The notes beneath the pieces are model-generated. The model ran no database searches. It saw only the letters and a list, made by a program, of their open reading frames with translations, and was not told the origin of the DNA. The translations under genes were made by a program, and so were the position numbers. Below, piece after piece: positions 23,826-36,600 of a stretch of DNA of 64,000 nucleotides. Positions within the stretch are counted from its first letter, which is position 1, and each line of letters starts with the position of its first letter. This stretch comes from Anas platyrhynchos. Lineage: Eukaryota; Chordata; Aves; Anseriformes; Anatidae. The DNA is taken from positions 5,332,001-5,396,000 of the forward strand of contig NC_092605.1 in the NCBI RefSeq assembly GCF_047663525.1. The letters are read 5' to 3'.

Positions 23826-24626
23826 TATTTTTTTTTTTTGTTTTATTTTTACACACTGAACAATAGGTATTGGAACAGTAAGTTATGTGAAAGAGTTACT
23901 TGGATCTACACCTTGAGAATTTGTCTTAAATGTTTGTGTATTCTTCAAGGTAACTTACATTATTTATATTTTTATTTCTCTAAGTTTTGGAGCCTCTATA
24001 ATACATTTTTTAAAGTCATTTGCATATGAAGTAACTAACACTTGACATCTGGTAAAAGTAAACTACATGGACTCACAGCTGTAGAAAAAAGCTTTTCTTC
24101 TGAGTTAGCTGTTCCTTTGGACTGCTCATCCCTCCATATGGAAGAAACAGAACGTCATATTTAAAGACACTGCATAATCCAATTTCTATTTTGACCTATG
24201 TTAATCTCCCTAGAAATTTATAAAGGTTTTTTGATATGTAGGGCTGTTCGAAAATTGGGCCTCTTGATAGATATCTCAAGTACAGTGGTTACTTTCTTAT
24301 ATTCATATTCTGAATACAGGTTTTGTTTTCTTTGTAAAACCCTGATAAATAATAGGATTTTTGTTTAAATAAGAACCTGTGCTGGGATGTAAGGTGCTGT
24401 CATCCATGATTAACAGAACAGAAACAAAGCTGCTTGTTGCTATGTTGTTGTTACTTTTATTTACTTGGTAAATATTGGAAGGGGATCAGTCATTTCTTCC
24501 AACATTCCTGCCCTGCAGAGATTATTTTCTGGTGAAGGAAAAATAATCATCTACAATGCAGATGAGCATTAGTTATCCATTTATTTTAATCAAATTGTTT
24601 AAACCTGTTAATGAGTTTTATCTTTC

Positions 24627-24632
24627 AATAAA
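24627..24632 (+). terminator. TOM1L1: Polyadenylation signal AATAAA (proximal)
   Basis: A canonical hexamer followed by a short T-rich stretch (tgtctatttt), about 930 bases after the stop. Confidence 0.55.
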
Positions 24633-24843
24633 TGAAGTGCCTTGTCTATTTTAATGCTGAATGTTAAATCTGCACTTTAATAGATAGAGTTCTCTTAACT
24701 TATAATTGATACGAATCTTGAGAACTTGGTTCATGTTCACAGCTGACAAGCTAACTGGCTGCTTTTAAGTACTATTTTAAATGTTCATTGTTAAGTGGTA
24801 ACAAGTTCTCAGTCTTGTGCGATTTTCATAGTGTACAATTCCC

Positions 24844-24849
24844 AATAAA
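24844..24849 (+). terminator. TOM1L1: Polyadenylation signal AATAAA (distal)
   Basis: A canonical hexamer in cccaataaaagc, about 1.15 kb after the stop. It may be the main end of TOM1L1 transcripts. Confidence 0.5.
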
Positions 24850-24870
24850 AGCAAATGTTTACTGAGTACT

Positions 24871-27168
24871 TAGCCCCCAATACTTTTGAGTTTTTACCAG
24901 CTGACACGCATATTCAAATGCGGACCATTTTAGAAGTATTTGAGAGTAAATCCATAGTGTTTCAGTTATCCAGTTAGCAGTTTTGCAGCTAGCTGGACCA
25001 ATAGAACACCATGAGGAAGTAAAGGTGGGTTTTTTTGTAAGCAGAGGTGAAAAGGTAAGCCTCTTTACCATTATTTCTCATTCATTATTTGCAATGGTCT
25101 GGACAGCAGTCTGAGAAAACTGTGGAAAACAGGATTTGAGGTGGATTTGTTTTATTTCTGCAGCTTAGTTACGTTGTTAAAACCCTAGCATGCCTAACTG
25201 TAACAAGTTTAAATAGGCTATATTAATATGGTAATCCATAATGAAATGATTACTAACTGAAGTTTTCCATATTTAAACATACAAAATTACAGATACGAAA
25301 GCTGTGTGAGGAAACAGGCTAATTACTGAAGTTAGAAAGCTTGTTTTGTTGTTGGATTGTGCTCAGTATCCATGCAAACTTGGGCTTTGAAACTCAGGGG
25401 AAGACTCACATCTTTATGAAACTTGTCAAGGTACTATTCTTTGTCTTCTAAAACACATGGCCAGAATAAAGCAATGTGTAGAAAACTTCCAGAATCAGTT
25501 CACCTTTCAAAAAGAAAATTGATTAAAGACAATCAAGGTAAGATTTTTTTTTTCTTTCCTACATTCCAAGATTAGTTTTGATCGCAGTTTTTTCTGAAGC
25601 ACACCTGGAATTTTAGGTTACTGATATATTCATACAGATGCTTTTCACTTGTGTGGGATCCACATTCTGCTGGATAAAATGCATAAGAGATATGAAAGCA
25701 TTAATGAAAAAGTATTAAAACTTTAATAAATACACAGTGAAGATAAAACACTGTCATCAAGAATCTTTTTAAACACAAAAGCTATTTGGTACAAAAATGC
25801 ATTTTAAACATAGCTTCCACTTATTTTCAGAGAAGGGCACTTTTTTTTTTAAATTATTGTATGCAAACATAATTGAGTCTGAAGTTATTTCCATTACCTT
25901 TTTAGAGTCTTAACAACCATTAGTCTAAACCTTATTAGATCTCATCCACTGAAAAGGGTAGAAAGAACTGGCCTATTAGATGAGATGCTATGTTGAGATT
26001 AATTCCTGTCTGAAAATGGGTATGTCACTTAAACCTGCTCTGCAACTCACTCCTTATTTGCAAGACTATGATAAATTATTATTATGCCTATCCCATAGAT
26101 AATGGCAAAAAGCTATATAAATACAGGCTTACATGTTCCAGTTGTAAACACTGAGTAGTACCTAGGTGGACCTCAGATCAACTGGTATGTTTCTGGACAG
26201 ACCTTGTCAGACTGAACGGGGTTGACATTCTTTTGTTTTTCTGAGGAGACACCTCTGCTATTAATTTAGCCTGCAATTCAGAGCAGTTGATTATGTACCG
26301 CCTTTCCCTTCAAAGCATTTCTAGCTTCTCTCTGCGTAGGTGTGCCCAGTGTACAGCCTTCTCAGGAGTGACAGTAGAATCATTAACAGTTCTGATACTC
26401 TAAATGAAGTTTCTGCATAGAAACCATGCAGGACGTATGCAAAGACAACAATAAGATTATTTGCCTTTCAAATCACATGCTTCTGCAAGCAGTCCCCAGA
26501 TTTGAAATGCTTACATTTAAATTACTGTTCCCCATTCAAACATCAACAGTTTTAGAGCAGTCTGCTCTTACCAAATGAACTACTGATTCAGTAATAATTC
26601 AAGAGAGCATCATCTTCTGAATCATCCTATCCTCCTGTGCTATGGGAGGGTTACAAAGCAATAGTCTAACTTGGTTTAGTTTTGAGATTTCGTGAACTGA
26701 TTAAGTTGCTCTATAAAAAAGTAAATATCTTTCACTGAATACAAGCTAGTTATTTTTCAGTCAGCAGTACAATTTTAGATATTTAATAAGCTGATTTGTT
26801 TTTCTGTATTTAAAGATCTTAGTTTACACTTAAGTTTAAATTTTTTCCTCATAGAATTAATCTAACATGTATCATCCAATAGAAAGACAGCTTTGAGACA
26901 ACCCTCTCTATTCCATGAATGGAGTTCCCTTCTGCTCTCTGATAGAGAAGTAATATTCCTACTTATTCCTAAAAAGTAACATTCCAACTGCACAAGTTTA
27001 AAAACATAAAATAAAAATACATGTTTTCATAACACCAGCATATATCCACAGTTGTTTAATAATATCATTTCATATTGCACAGTACTCCAGCAGTTTTTCC
27101 TGTAATGGAAAAATAGTTTCAAAACTGGTAGTCAGGCAGTAGAAGTCAAATTATGTAGAGATTGCCCG
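24871..27168. other. Convergent intergenic region and COX11 3' UTR
   Basis: AT-rich DNA between the two convergent genes. The part adjoining 27168 must hold the COX11 3' UTR on the minus strand. A candidate ATTAAA reads at 27060-27055 and an AATAAA at 25156-25151, both on the minus strand, so the true end is uncertain. No other gene or repeat was recognised. Confidence 0.6.
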
Positions 27169-27351
27169 TTACTGATATCCAGGAAGTGGTAAGTGCTGTC
27201 CTTCTTTTGCTTCAAAAAATGTGTAGGAGAGGGTGATCAAATCAACTTTTGCCATTTTAGGGTCCTCTGCAAATTCTGGATCAATGTAGAAAAAGACAGG
27301 CATGTCTACTTCCTCTTGAGGATTCAGACGCTGTTCTTCAAAACAAAAGCA
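27169..27351 (-). CDS. COX11: COX11 exon 4 (terminal, CFCF motif)
   Basis: It starts after the acceptor ctgcag with CFCFEEQRLNPQEEVDMPV and ends at the taa at 27171-27169. Both copper-binding cysteines are present. Confidence 0.97.
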   Translation of the reverse strand, partial: CFCFEEQRLNPQEEVDMPVFFYIDPEFAEDPKMAKVDLITLSYTFFEAKEGQHLPLPGYQ

Positions 27352-29075
27352 CTGCAGGAGGGAGGAAAAAAATAATTAGAAAATATGGTGAACTTTTTCC
27401 CTGCCAAAGTAAGAGATTTTATTTTTTTTAAATCAACTCCCCTTCCCTGTATGTCTCTAAAACCTAAGGAAGGATCATCCATACAAGCAAGAGGACAACA
27501 ATTCTGTTCCTCTTGTGTGACAGGAAAAAAATTAGCTTTAATGAAATGTCTAAAAGCACAACTTGTCCAGGCTAGCTCCAATGATTACTGCCTGCCCACA
27601 AAGTAAGTTGTACTTAATATCATATACTTGGGAACCACTTTAGTTGGACACATAGTGAAGTTTTTTATGCAGATAAGTCTAAAAATGAGCAGATGCACTA
27701 CCATTTGAAAATTCTAAGATATTTTTTTAAAATGTTGATACATACAGAGTAAAATCCAGAATTAAAATTAGGAAAAAAAAACAATTGTCTCAGACTTACT
27801 TGTATTTTATTGAAGTACTGTCCTGCTTCAAAGGGCACTACATTATAAGTAGAGATTCCAATTATTGGTTTGTCAGTAGGATTTTTCGCTTTATAAAAGG
27901 CCAGTGCAGTCTCTCCTGGTACCACCTGTATGAAGTAATTGCATGGTGACTATTAATACCCTGCAGCCCTCCAGAGTCCTTTAGAGTTCAGGTAGGTTGA
28001 CTTCATCTTCTCTTTTGCCATTTCAAATTGATTACTCCACTATTTCACAAACATTTTGCTTATAGACAACTCACCCACATTATCAATTAAAAGCATCAGC
28101 GACATTACATGTGTGCATTTTGAATCTCAGCCGGTTTGCCACTGAGGTGTTGTTACTCTCAGCAGTTTCTCAGCATGCAGAGCTATTTTAATATGGGGAT
28201 TTATACACAGCAGTCCCTTTTGGTAGCTTGATGGAAGGGTCAGGGGCAACTACCATTTAACCAAGAGAAATCAAAAGTTTACAGAAACCCTTTGATTGCT
28301 GTGACAGGGGCCCTGCCTTCCCAAGCAGTGCTGGGGACGCAGCCTGCAGGGTAAGCTCTGGGGCTGGCCCCAGCTGTGTTTTCTTCCAGATCAGCGCCCA
28401 AACGCACAAACCGAGGGCCCTGCAGGATCGGGACGTGAGGCGACCAAAGCGCCTGAGGCAGAACCCGAAGCCTCCGAGGCGCCTTTGTGAGTACGTTAGA
28501 GGAGGGACAGAGGGGAGGAAACCACTCACGTAGATTTCGCTCTGCTGTGGCCTGAAGTTCCACTGGAGGCTGGAGTGCACGTCGGCGTTGAACGTGACCT
28601 TGACGACCCGCTCCTTCACCGCCTCCATCTCCTCGATCCGCGCCGCGCCGCGCCCCGCTCCCGTCGTTCCCCCCAGCCCGGTCGCCTGGGCAAAGGCAAA
28701 GGCCGCGCTCAGCCCCGCCGCTCGCTCCCCGAGGGGAGAAGGCGGCGGTCGGGGCCCCCCCGGTACCTGGCAGTAGAGGCGGTAGAGCGGCACGGCCGCG
28801 TACGACATCCCCACCATGCCCACGGCGGCGGCGGCGATGTAGGTGAGCGCCGTCCGGTTCCGCCGCCGCCATTCCTCCTCCTGCCCGCGGGTGAAGGGGT
28901 TGGAGCCCCGCAGCCCGCGGGCTCCCCGAGGGGCCGCCGCGCCCCGCCGCGTGGCCGCCCACAGCCCGTACCGAGCCCCGGCCGCCAGCCTCGGCGGCGC
29001 CCACCCCATCGCCGCGGCCCAGAGGCAGCGCGGCCCCAGGGCCAGCCCTAGGCGGCCACCGCCGCCCGGCCCCAT
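27169..29075 (-). CDS. COX11: COX11, cytochrome c oxidase copper chaperone, 4 exons, complete
   Basis: COX11 is an inner-membrane protein that delivers copper to the CuB site of COX1 during complex IV assembly. Four minus-strand exons, all phase 0 (29075-28767, 28685-28530, 27925-27800, 27351-27169), give 257 residues; I recall human at 276. Residues 1-70 form an Arg/Ala-rich, acid-poor mitochondrial presequence. A membrane segment runs about 77-95 (ALTYIAAAAVGMVGMSYAAV), followed by PLYRLYCQ. The intermembrane-space domain has the family signatures WNFRPQQ, ETALAFYKAKNPTDKP and FEAGQYFNKIQ. The copper-binding motif CFCF (198-201) opens exon 4, and the protein ends with PLPGYQ. The start is the first ATG in frame and gives a typical presequence; a second Met at 23 is also possible. 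The gene is head to head with STXBP4 within one CpG island. Confidence 0.97.
27352..27799 (-). other. COX11: COX11 intron 3
   Basis: A 448-base intron without recognised features. Confidence 0.8.
27800..27925 (-). CDS. COX11: COX11 exon 3
   Basis: Forty-two codons encode VVPGETALAFYKAKNPTD through FEAGQYFNKIQ, with acceptor tacag and donor gtaagt. Confidence 0.97.
27926..28529 (-). other. COX11: COX11 intron 2
   Basis: A 604-base intron that grades from AT-rich into the CpG island. The reading frame stays open for some distance past exon 2 (past gtgagt) but has no family similarity there. Confidence 0.8.
28530..28685 (-). CDS. COX11: COX11 exon 2
   Basis: Fifty-two codons include ATGLGGT and KVTFNADVHSSLQWNFRPQQ. 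The acceptor is gcccag and the donor gtgagt. Confidence 0.97.
28767..29075 (-). CDS. COX11: COX11 exon 1
   Basis: It holds the ATG, the Arg-rich presequence, SNPFTRGQEEEWRRRNRTAL and the membrane span, ending YRLYCQ before the donor gtaccg. Confidence 0.95.
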
Positions 29076-29229
29076 CCCGCTGCCGGGCCCCTATCGCGAG
29101 ATGGCGGCGGGGCCCGTGCCGCGCTCCGCCTCCACACCGCTCCTCTCCGCCTGCGGGGCGGTGCTGGGGCCGGCTCCGCGCCTCACGGAGCCGGGGAGGG
29201 GAGAAGCGGGGAGGCGGGGGCCGCCATCG

Positions 29230-29370
29230 CGCCGCTGAGGGGAGCGAGCGCCGCCATCGGGGGGTCGCTGCCGCTCGCCCCGCTGAGGCGCTGGGGCGGA
29301 GGCTCCCGCAGGACCCCGCCGTTGTCTCTTCCCTTCCTTCCCCGGCCGGGCGGACCCCTCGGGCGTCGAG
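29230..29370 (+). other. STXBP4: Possible non-coding first exon of STXBP4
   Basis: The CpG island offers a splice donor at 29371 (gtcgag|gtaacc) on the plus strand, facing away from COX11. It would suit a 5' UTR exon joined to the exon carrying the start at 30629. The start of the exon is a guess; other donors are possible. Confidence 0.3.
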
Positions 29371-29560
29371 GTAACCGAGCCGAGCCCCGTGCCCGGGCTT
29401 TGTCTCCGAGGGCGGCCGCTGCCCTCCCCTCAGCGGGGGCTGGGGTCGCGCCTCAGGGCGCCGGGGCAGCCCCAAAGCCCTTGGAAATCGCCTCCGTGCT
29501 CCCGTCCCCCTCACAGCCCCGCTGCCCTGCTCCCGGTGCCGCTCCGCTGTTTGTTTAGAT

Positions 29561-30553
29561 GCTTTAAAAGTAAGGCAGCGGTCAAGCCCGAAGCGAAGCC
29601 GTGCTTCGTAGCATTTCTCCTGTGGTTTGTGGCGTTATTTTTGCGCTTCCAGTGAGACATCTGAAAACTTTCACTGCTGTTTGCTGCAGGAAGACTTGGT
29701 GCCTTCCAAAACCGAATTTATCGCTTCATACAGGGAGAAATTGCCTGCATGAAGCAGTGTAACTGCGGAGGCTGATGAGGGAATACGCATTGCTCGGGAA
29801 GCAGTGATAGGGGAAACATTTGCCCCCTTTTATCCCTCGTACCATGTCTCCAGAGCAATGCTTTGTGTAGTCTTTGGCCATGTGAAGGTTTAGCCAGAGA
29901 GCTCATAAGGTCAGGAAATTTGCCAGCAATACAAACACGTATTTTTTGCATTGAGGCTTTTGCAGAAATGTTTCAAATGACCGTAAATCAGTACGTTTAT
30001 GACTGCATTTCTTAAAACCTGTTGTGTGAGCTAATAAAAATGCAGTGCGTTGGTCCATAACCCCATCTTGCATGCCTTGTGGCCCATGTCACATGCTCCA
30101 AGTCAGAATTCCAGAGGTGCTGAATATTGGATGGCAAGTGAAAAAATGTGAAAAAGTAAGACACATGGAACACCTCATCTTGTCTATGGCAGTATTACAC
30201 TTACCTAATCTTTGCTAGAAGAAAATCAGACGTTATTTTTACCTTTCACAATTATTTTACCCTGGTATTTGAATCTAAATTATATGTATATGTAAGTTTT
30301 TAATCACAGAGTGTTCAGTTTTACTTCTACTTCCTGACTCATGAACTAAAAGCCAATTAGGTTGTCAGATGTTTTGGTACAATATACAGCTAAGTCTGAA
30401 TTATCTGCGTACTGTTTTCACTATTGAAGTGTGTCTAGTTTATCAGGAAAATTCTCCCACTGGATTTCTGCTAGTCAGTAATAAATAAGAATTAGTGCTT
30501 TAAAATAAACATAGCCATATACATTTCAAAAAGTGGTTTCTCCTTTTTTACAG
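29561..30553 (+). other. STXBP4 5' intron (presumed)
   Basis: AT-rich sequence between the CpG island and the first coding exon. No repeat or gene recognised. Confidence 0.5.
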
Positions 30554-30628
30554 CAATTATTGTCTTGGTTATGAGCCAGTGCTTCGTGTTTCAGAATTCT
30601 TCATTTTGAATTTTTAATAAAATTGAAG
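30554..30628 (+). other. STXBP4: STXBP4 5' UTR part of the first coding exon, with a possible uORF
   Basis: The acceptor tttacag ends at 30553. If it is used, the leader holds a 12-codon upstream frame (30571-30609, MSQCFVFQNSSF) ending 19 bases before the main ATG. A second acceptor, gtttcag ending at 30594, would remove it. Confidence 0.45.
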
Positions 30629-30666
30629 ATGTCCAGTACAGATCCCCTAACAAACCTGAATAAAAA
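30629..30666 (+). CDS. STXBP4: STXBP4 coding exon 1
   Basis: It encodes [12 protein letters not shown]. The ATG has A at -3. The donor gtaagt is strong, and phase 2 fits the next exon, which lies 7.2 kb away. Choice of this short exon rests on phase, context and donor rather than on similarity. Confidence 0.7.
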
Positions 30667-33600
30667 GTAAGTACTTTTTTTTCCCCCCCGCACATACAGG
30701 AATGCAAAAAGTACTGGCTTGTAATGTGAAAATTCTTGAAGTTTCCTTAGCAGGATCTTGTTTTGCTGGTGTCTTAAAGAAAAATAATTTTAGTATTGAA
30801 ACAGTTTGTAGCAACTTCTTACAAAAGGTAACACCAATACTAGGAATTTAGACATAAAGGGAAGAAATAGCTCTTAAGCTTTTCGTCATGTTAATCAGAA
30901 CTCAGTTTGAATTGGTTTTCCAGAGGTAAAGCCTCCCTGTAGAAATTTCTTAATATTTTTGAAACTATAAAAACATAGTTGTGTATAGTAAATGACTTCC
31001 TTGTGTGTATGGAATAACTACATCAGCATAACTCATTGAATGGAATTTATGAATTATAATGCATTATTTTTAAAGAATAATAAGTATGTCTAAAGTGTTT
31101 TGTTGCAGTGCTTTGGAACCATCTTTTTTTTTGTTGTTGTTGTTTTTTTTTTTAAACAGTGCCATGGGATATGTAATGACAGTTATATTAATTCTATAAA
31201 CCATAATGTTATCCACTTAAAAGTTGGGTCAAATTCTAAAGGACAAAGTTGGATTTAATCAGGATTGAAAATCATAAGTTCAGACTCCTCCCAGACTGCT
31301 AAATAATCATGCCAACACTGTCATCAAAAAACATAATTAAAAACGGGCACAGACTATTCAACTGTATGACTTTTATTGTGTTTATGCAATAGATTCCAGC
31401 TAGTAGTACTCAAAGGCATTGTCAAACAATTTAGCATAAATTTTGAATTATACCACTTTGTGAATAACTTGATTAAAAAAAAAAAAAACACAGAGCATTT
31501 ATTAAAAAAAAAAAATCTCCTTTTTCCTGGGATTTGAAGATGCAATTGCTCTGATTGTCATGGAATACAGGGTGTGTGATACAAAGGTATATCTCTAAAA
31601 CAGCTATGTTTTGCTAGGTTCGTATGCAAGGTATATTGTATAATTATATCGCTAGATCACTGTATTCCAAAAGCAGTTTATCAAATAAGAACTTAACATG
31701 AAATTGGTGCACAAAACCATACTTGAGTTACATCGTGATGTGAGACTGATTTTCTATACTTTTTTTTCTCGTCTGGGAGCCAATATCAATGTACAATGCT
31801 TTAAGAATGTAGTTGATTAGATGTTAACTGAGGCTTACCTAAACCTTAAATAATACATTTTTTCTCTACGTAAGGGGTTAGCCTCAAACCATTAATGTTT
31901 CTACTTAATTACAAGGTTGCTCAAGCTTTTTTTTTTTTTTCATGTTTAACAACTGCCACCTAATGATACATGTTTTCTTTTAATCTTTATGACCTAATCA
32001 GCAAAATACATTTTCGAATAATTAGTGTTTTGGGATAGATCAGAAGAAAGTGTTTGTTCATGCTGTCTGTTGGCTGTGTCATAACAAATTTTCACCTTTC
32101 AGGATTTGTGAACCTGAAAGGTTATGGTTGCATAACTCACTTGTATTGGGTTTTCGTGAAAGACCTTTTTTACTTATGATAAATGATCTTATGAATCTTG
32201 CTACAAAAGATTGTGCAGATGTTTTTTACTGTCTACTAAATTATCCTGTAATTTGTCTCGGTTGCTAAAGCATTACAAAATTTCTTTTGGGAAAGGTGAG
32301 TCATAATTAATAATGTTGCCAAAGAGAATAGTTTACTCACTGTTTGAAAACAAATCTTGGTCTGCTTGCTGCACAAATAACAAATAATTTAGTCTTGTTG
32401 GCAAGTACTAGATTTTATGGCGTGCTGTTGTTGTTTTTGTTTGTTTGGTTTTGTTTGTTTTTTGGTTTTGTGTTTTTTTTTTTAGCGTTACTGTGTTCCA
32501 GGCTCCTTCTAGGAGTAAAAAGTAATTTGAATTTGAATGTAATTTGAATGGGGAGGTTAATGCTACTTTATATATGCATATATTGTTGGGAAGTTTGTCA
32601 TGTCTGGTTTAATAAAAATCAATTTTTATTTTTTAATAATGGGAACACATAGCCTTGAGTCATATTTTTATGTGTGTGTGTGTGTTTTTTGCAAAAAGCA
32701 TGACACTGTGAGAAAGCTACATTGTTCTGAGTGATTTGTTTTGACAAATGCTCTATATACTGATACCACAAATTGAACTCCACTGGTGTTAAGAACAATT
32801 AAAATTTTGTGGTAGGGGAGCTGTTGGTATTTTACTGGCTGTCTTCTGTAACTTTGCCTGGAGCTAATCAAATTGATACGATGCTTAAAATATCAGTGAC
32901 TTTTCCTTCTTTGGACTAACACCAGAGGCACTAGTAGAATTAAACTGATTTAGGAAAGACTACGAAGGCACACGTTTTCATCACTAAATGTATGTGAGCA
33001 CTCCAAATGAGGCCATTGGGAGTCCTTCACTTTGCGGGCATCGGGAGGGCTGCTTTTATGTTCCCATTTTCCCATTTCCATCTCTGGACTTTGCCTCTGT
33101 CTCTTCTAGGTCACGTCACCTTTCTGCTTGTCATGGATTGCAGACACTAGGGACTGACCTCAAAATTCTTGAACACCACATAGCACATTGCTTATAAGCA
33201 CAAATAGTGTTTTCTCAGAATGATTACATGCTAATAAAAACACAGTTACTACAACTTTAAAAAAAAAAAACCACAGTGCATTAGCTAAGCATATGCATTC
33301 CTTGCATAGCCAAGCTGTCCCACTGTGAGGCTCTAGACGCTGACAGATGCTGTCTCATCACAGGTTTACTCCCTGCTTTAGACAGGATTCATCTTTCTAT
33401 TTAAAGGCCTTAGTGAGCACAGAATATTTGGTTTTCATTTTAAAATGCAATTTTTTTAAGATCTTTTAGAAAACAGGGCAGTAACGGAAGTGTAAACTGT
33501 GCTATAAATGTGAAAGAAAACAGTAGGTAATTAAACTGCTGTGAGAAGCTCAGAACTTCCAAAAACATGCATGTGTCTGCAAAGACCAAGCCTCAGGTCA

Positions 33601-36600
33601 GAACAGTCTTACCTCTGGAAATAATTGTGTAGTTTTTATTTTTGGAACTATTCTCAATGCAACTACAGAAAATCATTCCTTCAGCTGTTTTTCTGATGTT
33701 CCATTGGGTTTGTTGAAATAAGAAGGCACTGCAAAGCTTTGTGGCTTTTTTGGTTGCTCAAGGACAAAGGATTTTTGGAAGTAGGCATTGAAATGTAGGG
33801 GACTGTTTTTGAGGCTCATTTAGATTAAGAATGCCAATTCTGAGCGTTCACTAGGAAGTTAAAATGCTTTATATTTAAAAGAATAAGCCTCAGAAATGAA
33901 GTTCACGGATAATTTCTAGGAAAATGGGACTTAGAGAATCATATCTACTGTTCACCTGCTCATGCTTTAAAAATCATTAGGATATGTAACAAAATGCAGT
34001 CATTTTTTGTACCAATTTTACCTGCTTTCACAAAAAACAAGCATGTCAGTGTCCATTTCTACTGAAAATATATAGCCCAAGTTCTGTGTAAACTTCTGAC
34101 TGTTGGATACTGAAAGGCTAAAAACCAAGTTAAAGCATGCCACAAGTCAGTACTGTAACTGAGAATGCCAAGTAATAGCATAATGGCATTTGCTTAATGC
34201 TTTCAGTCTGTCTGCTTTGTGGGCTTTCCCTTTTGTGTGCGGATGTATATAACCCAGCCTGCTAGGCAGGTTGCTTTGGAAAGGTCATAAGTTATTTCTT
34301 GTGACCTTGTTTGTAGGGAGCATGTAAATAAATAACTGGAAGAACATGAATAAATAAGTTTAATTATTTCATCTGCTTGCTGTTACTATAGATTGCATAA
34401 TCCCAGTTTTAATAAATGCAAGTAATTTTTCCCTCCTCTGCATTTATAAGTCTTTAAAGTTGCTACAAATTGCTATTTCAAACAGAAAAAGTAAACATTG
34501 CCTGGATAGCTGAATTAGCCTATGTGACGCAGAGGGTTTCAGAGAAGATTAAGTAGGCAGAGACACTCGTCTCGGGCTCTGTCTGTTTGACTTGTTTTTT
34601 TGGTTAGTAGCAGAAATTGTCCTGCTGGTAACCTTTATCCCGTTGAACTGGAAACCTCCGGTGTATTTTGGTTGCTGTACTGAAGAATGTCCTTGCTCTC
34701 ACCAGGAGATGAAGACGAACCGGAGCGTTTCGATGGTCTTTCTCTCTTATACTGGTATGCTTAACCTTTGGGTTCTGATGGTGTTTTTCTAGCCTGTAAT
34801 TGGGAAGGGTACAACTGAGATCATTTAACAGCTGTAGCCATTTTCAGCTGCTTCTTTCTTTTATCGTTAAGATTTTGAATAAGTGCCAAGTAATATCTAT
34901 TCTTGAGGGAAGGGTATTGTTCTTCCATTGATAAGTCTAGCTAAATATTTTGTTTGTGGACGTAAATGACTAGTAATTAATCGGGAATACAGAATGGAAT
35001 AATTAACATCCAGAGCCACGTGTACTGATAAGTCTCTAGAAGGTATAAAACAGAAAGCTGTTGAACTTCCTTGTATGTGCTGAAAACAAAGTAATAGAAA
35101 AGAAGTGTCCAAGACTTCATTTTAATTGTCTTTACTAGAACATCTGCACAAAATGAGGTTCACTTAGTCTATTAGCATTCCAGGACTCCAGCTGAAGTGT
35201 TGTTTAATATTTTTTCATAATTTTAATGTAACAAAATCATGGTCTAGCTTGTTGATTTCAGCTATTGCCTCACTTTTTTTTTTTATTCTGTGTTAAAAGC
35301 TTGCTTGCAAGTATTTTTATATGACTTCTATAGGAAACAGCAGTGACATTTAATTGATTATTTAATTTGTATCTTTTTCTACAAAGAACACAAATTATTT
35401 TTTGTTATCGCTGCCGATTGGTTTATATTCTCTGTATCCTCTTAGTCAGAATCAAGTTTATGTTAGATCTCTCTTGAAAGCATTGCCTGTTACTTATAGA
35501 AATGTAGATCCTTTCGTATCATGTGCTCTGTGCCCTGATTTGATAATGTCATGATCTTTGTGTACGTATACTGTACTCTCTGTATTCTCTTGAAATATTG
35601 AAAACTTAAAATCTGAGATTTGATCTTCTAAAGCTTCACAGAAATAAACTGTGTAAAGCTGAAGCTCAACATTTGTTCTTGCTTTTTCTTTTTTCCAAAA
35701 GTTATGGTTAAACCAATAATAATATTCTACGCATGTGTTGAATAGCTTAATTTGCTACTCTTCATAAGTACAATGCCACTTTTTTGCTACTCCTCAAAGC
35801 CCAATATTTTTGATGGACTATTATGGCAGGGGTGTGTGCAGAGAAATTAATTAAGGAAAATGCAGTTAAGCTGAGATTTCTATTACTGGAAAGAATACAT
35901 ATTAAATAATAAATGACAGTAATGTGTGGATCTCTATAATATACAAGCTAATGACTAATATGGGAAAACTGCTGAGAGTATGGCAGCACAAGAAACAACA
36001 TTAGTAAAAGGCAAAACAGGAAAGAAAATGGAAAGAATAATTGCATATTTTAAAAATCATGTTTTCTTGTCTAAATTTTCAAAGATGGATACAAATCAGG
36101 ACAGAGCTGTAAAGAAAGTGACTCGTATACTGTCTTTCAGCCTTAAAACAGCTTAAATTCATGGGATAATTGAGATGCCAGTACTCAGCAATAATGCAAA
36201 ATGATCCACTGCAGTATTATAGAAGTAGTTTACCCGAAAAAGTTTTGTTAAAGAAAAAACAAGACTTTAGGGTTTATTTGTCCTTTCAAACTATGAAAAA
36301 ATAGAAGTGATTTGTTTAACTTTTAGCCTTATGAAGTGGGTCTTACGCTTTCTCACACCGTAGCAAGGTCATGTGCAGTCTGGGCAGTGGCAAAATACAC
36401 TGACTACGCTTCATCAGACCTTTCTAGCCTAAAGACTAATTGTTAGGTATATTCTTAGTGGCTAGCCTTTCTGAAGCAAAGTATAATTTTGCAAATACTT
36501 GGGAATTTGAGATTGTGGAACAAATGTTTTTATTTATTTATTTTTAAGTGCTTACTCCTTTATAAAGGACTCACCCAGTTTTCCTATACAAAAATGAAAG

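Larger units (their letters stand above)
23698..24870 (+). other. TOM1L1: TOM1L1 3' untranslated region (inferred)
   Basis: AT-rich sequence follows the stop and carries two good polyadenylation hexamers, at 24627 and 24844. It starts with a short CR1 fragment. The end is inferred from the second hexamer. Confidence 0.65.
28560..29560. promoter_or_regulatory. CpG island, bidirectional COX11/STXBP4 promoter region
   Basis: A kilobase of very high GC and CpG density covers COX11 exons 1-2 and the sequence upstream of its ATG. STXBP4 is transcribed the other way. No TATA box is apparent. Edges are judged by eye, and several long open frames inside are effects of GC content. Confidence 0.8.

Noticed and set aside
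28575-29238. Plus-strand open frames of 131-158 codons over COX11
   Set aside because: They are antisense to conserved COX11 coding sequence and have GC-driven composition.
28279-29514. A 411-codon minus-strand open frame
   Set aside because: It is an alternate frame of the COX11 exon 1-2 region in a CpG island; the COX11 frame matches the family.
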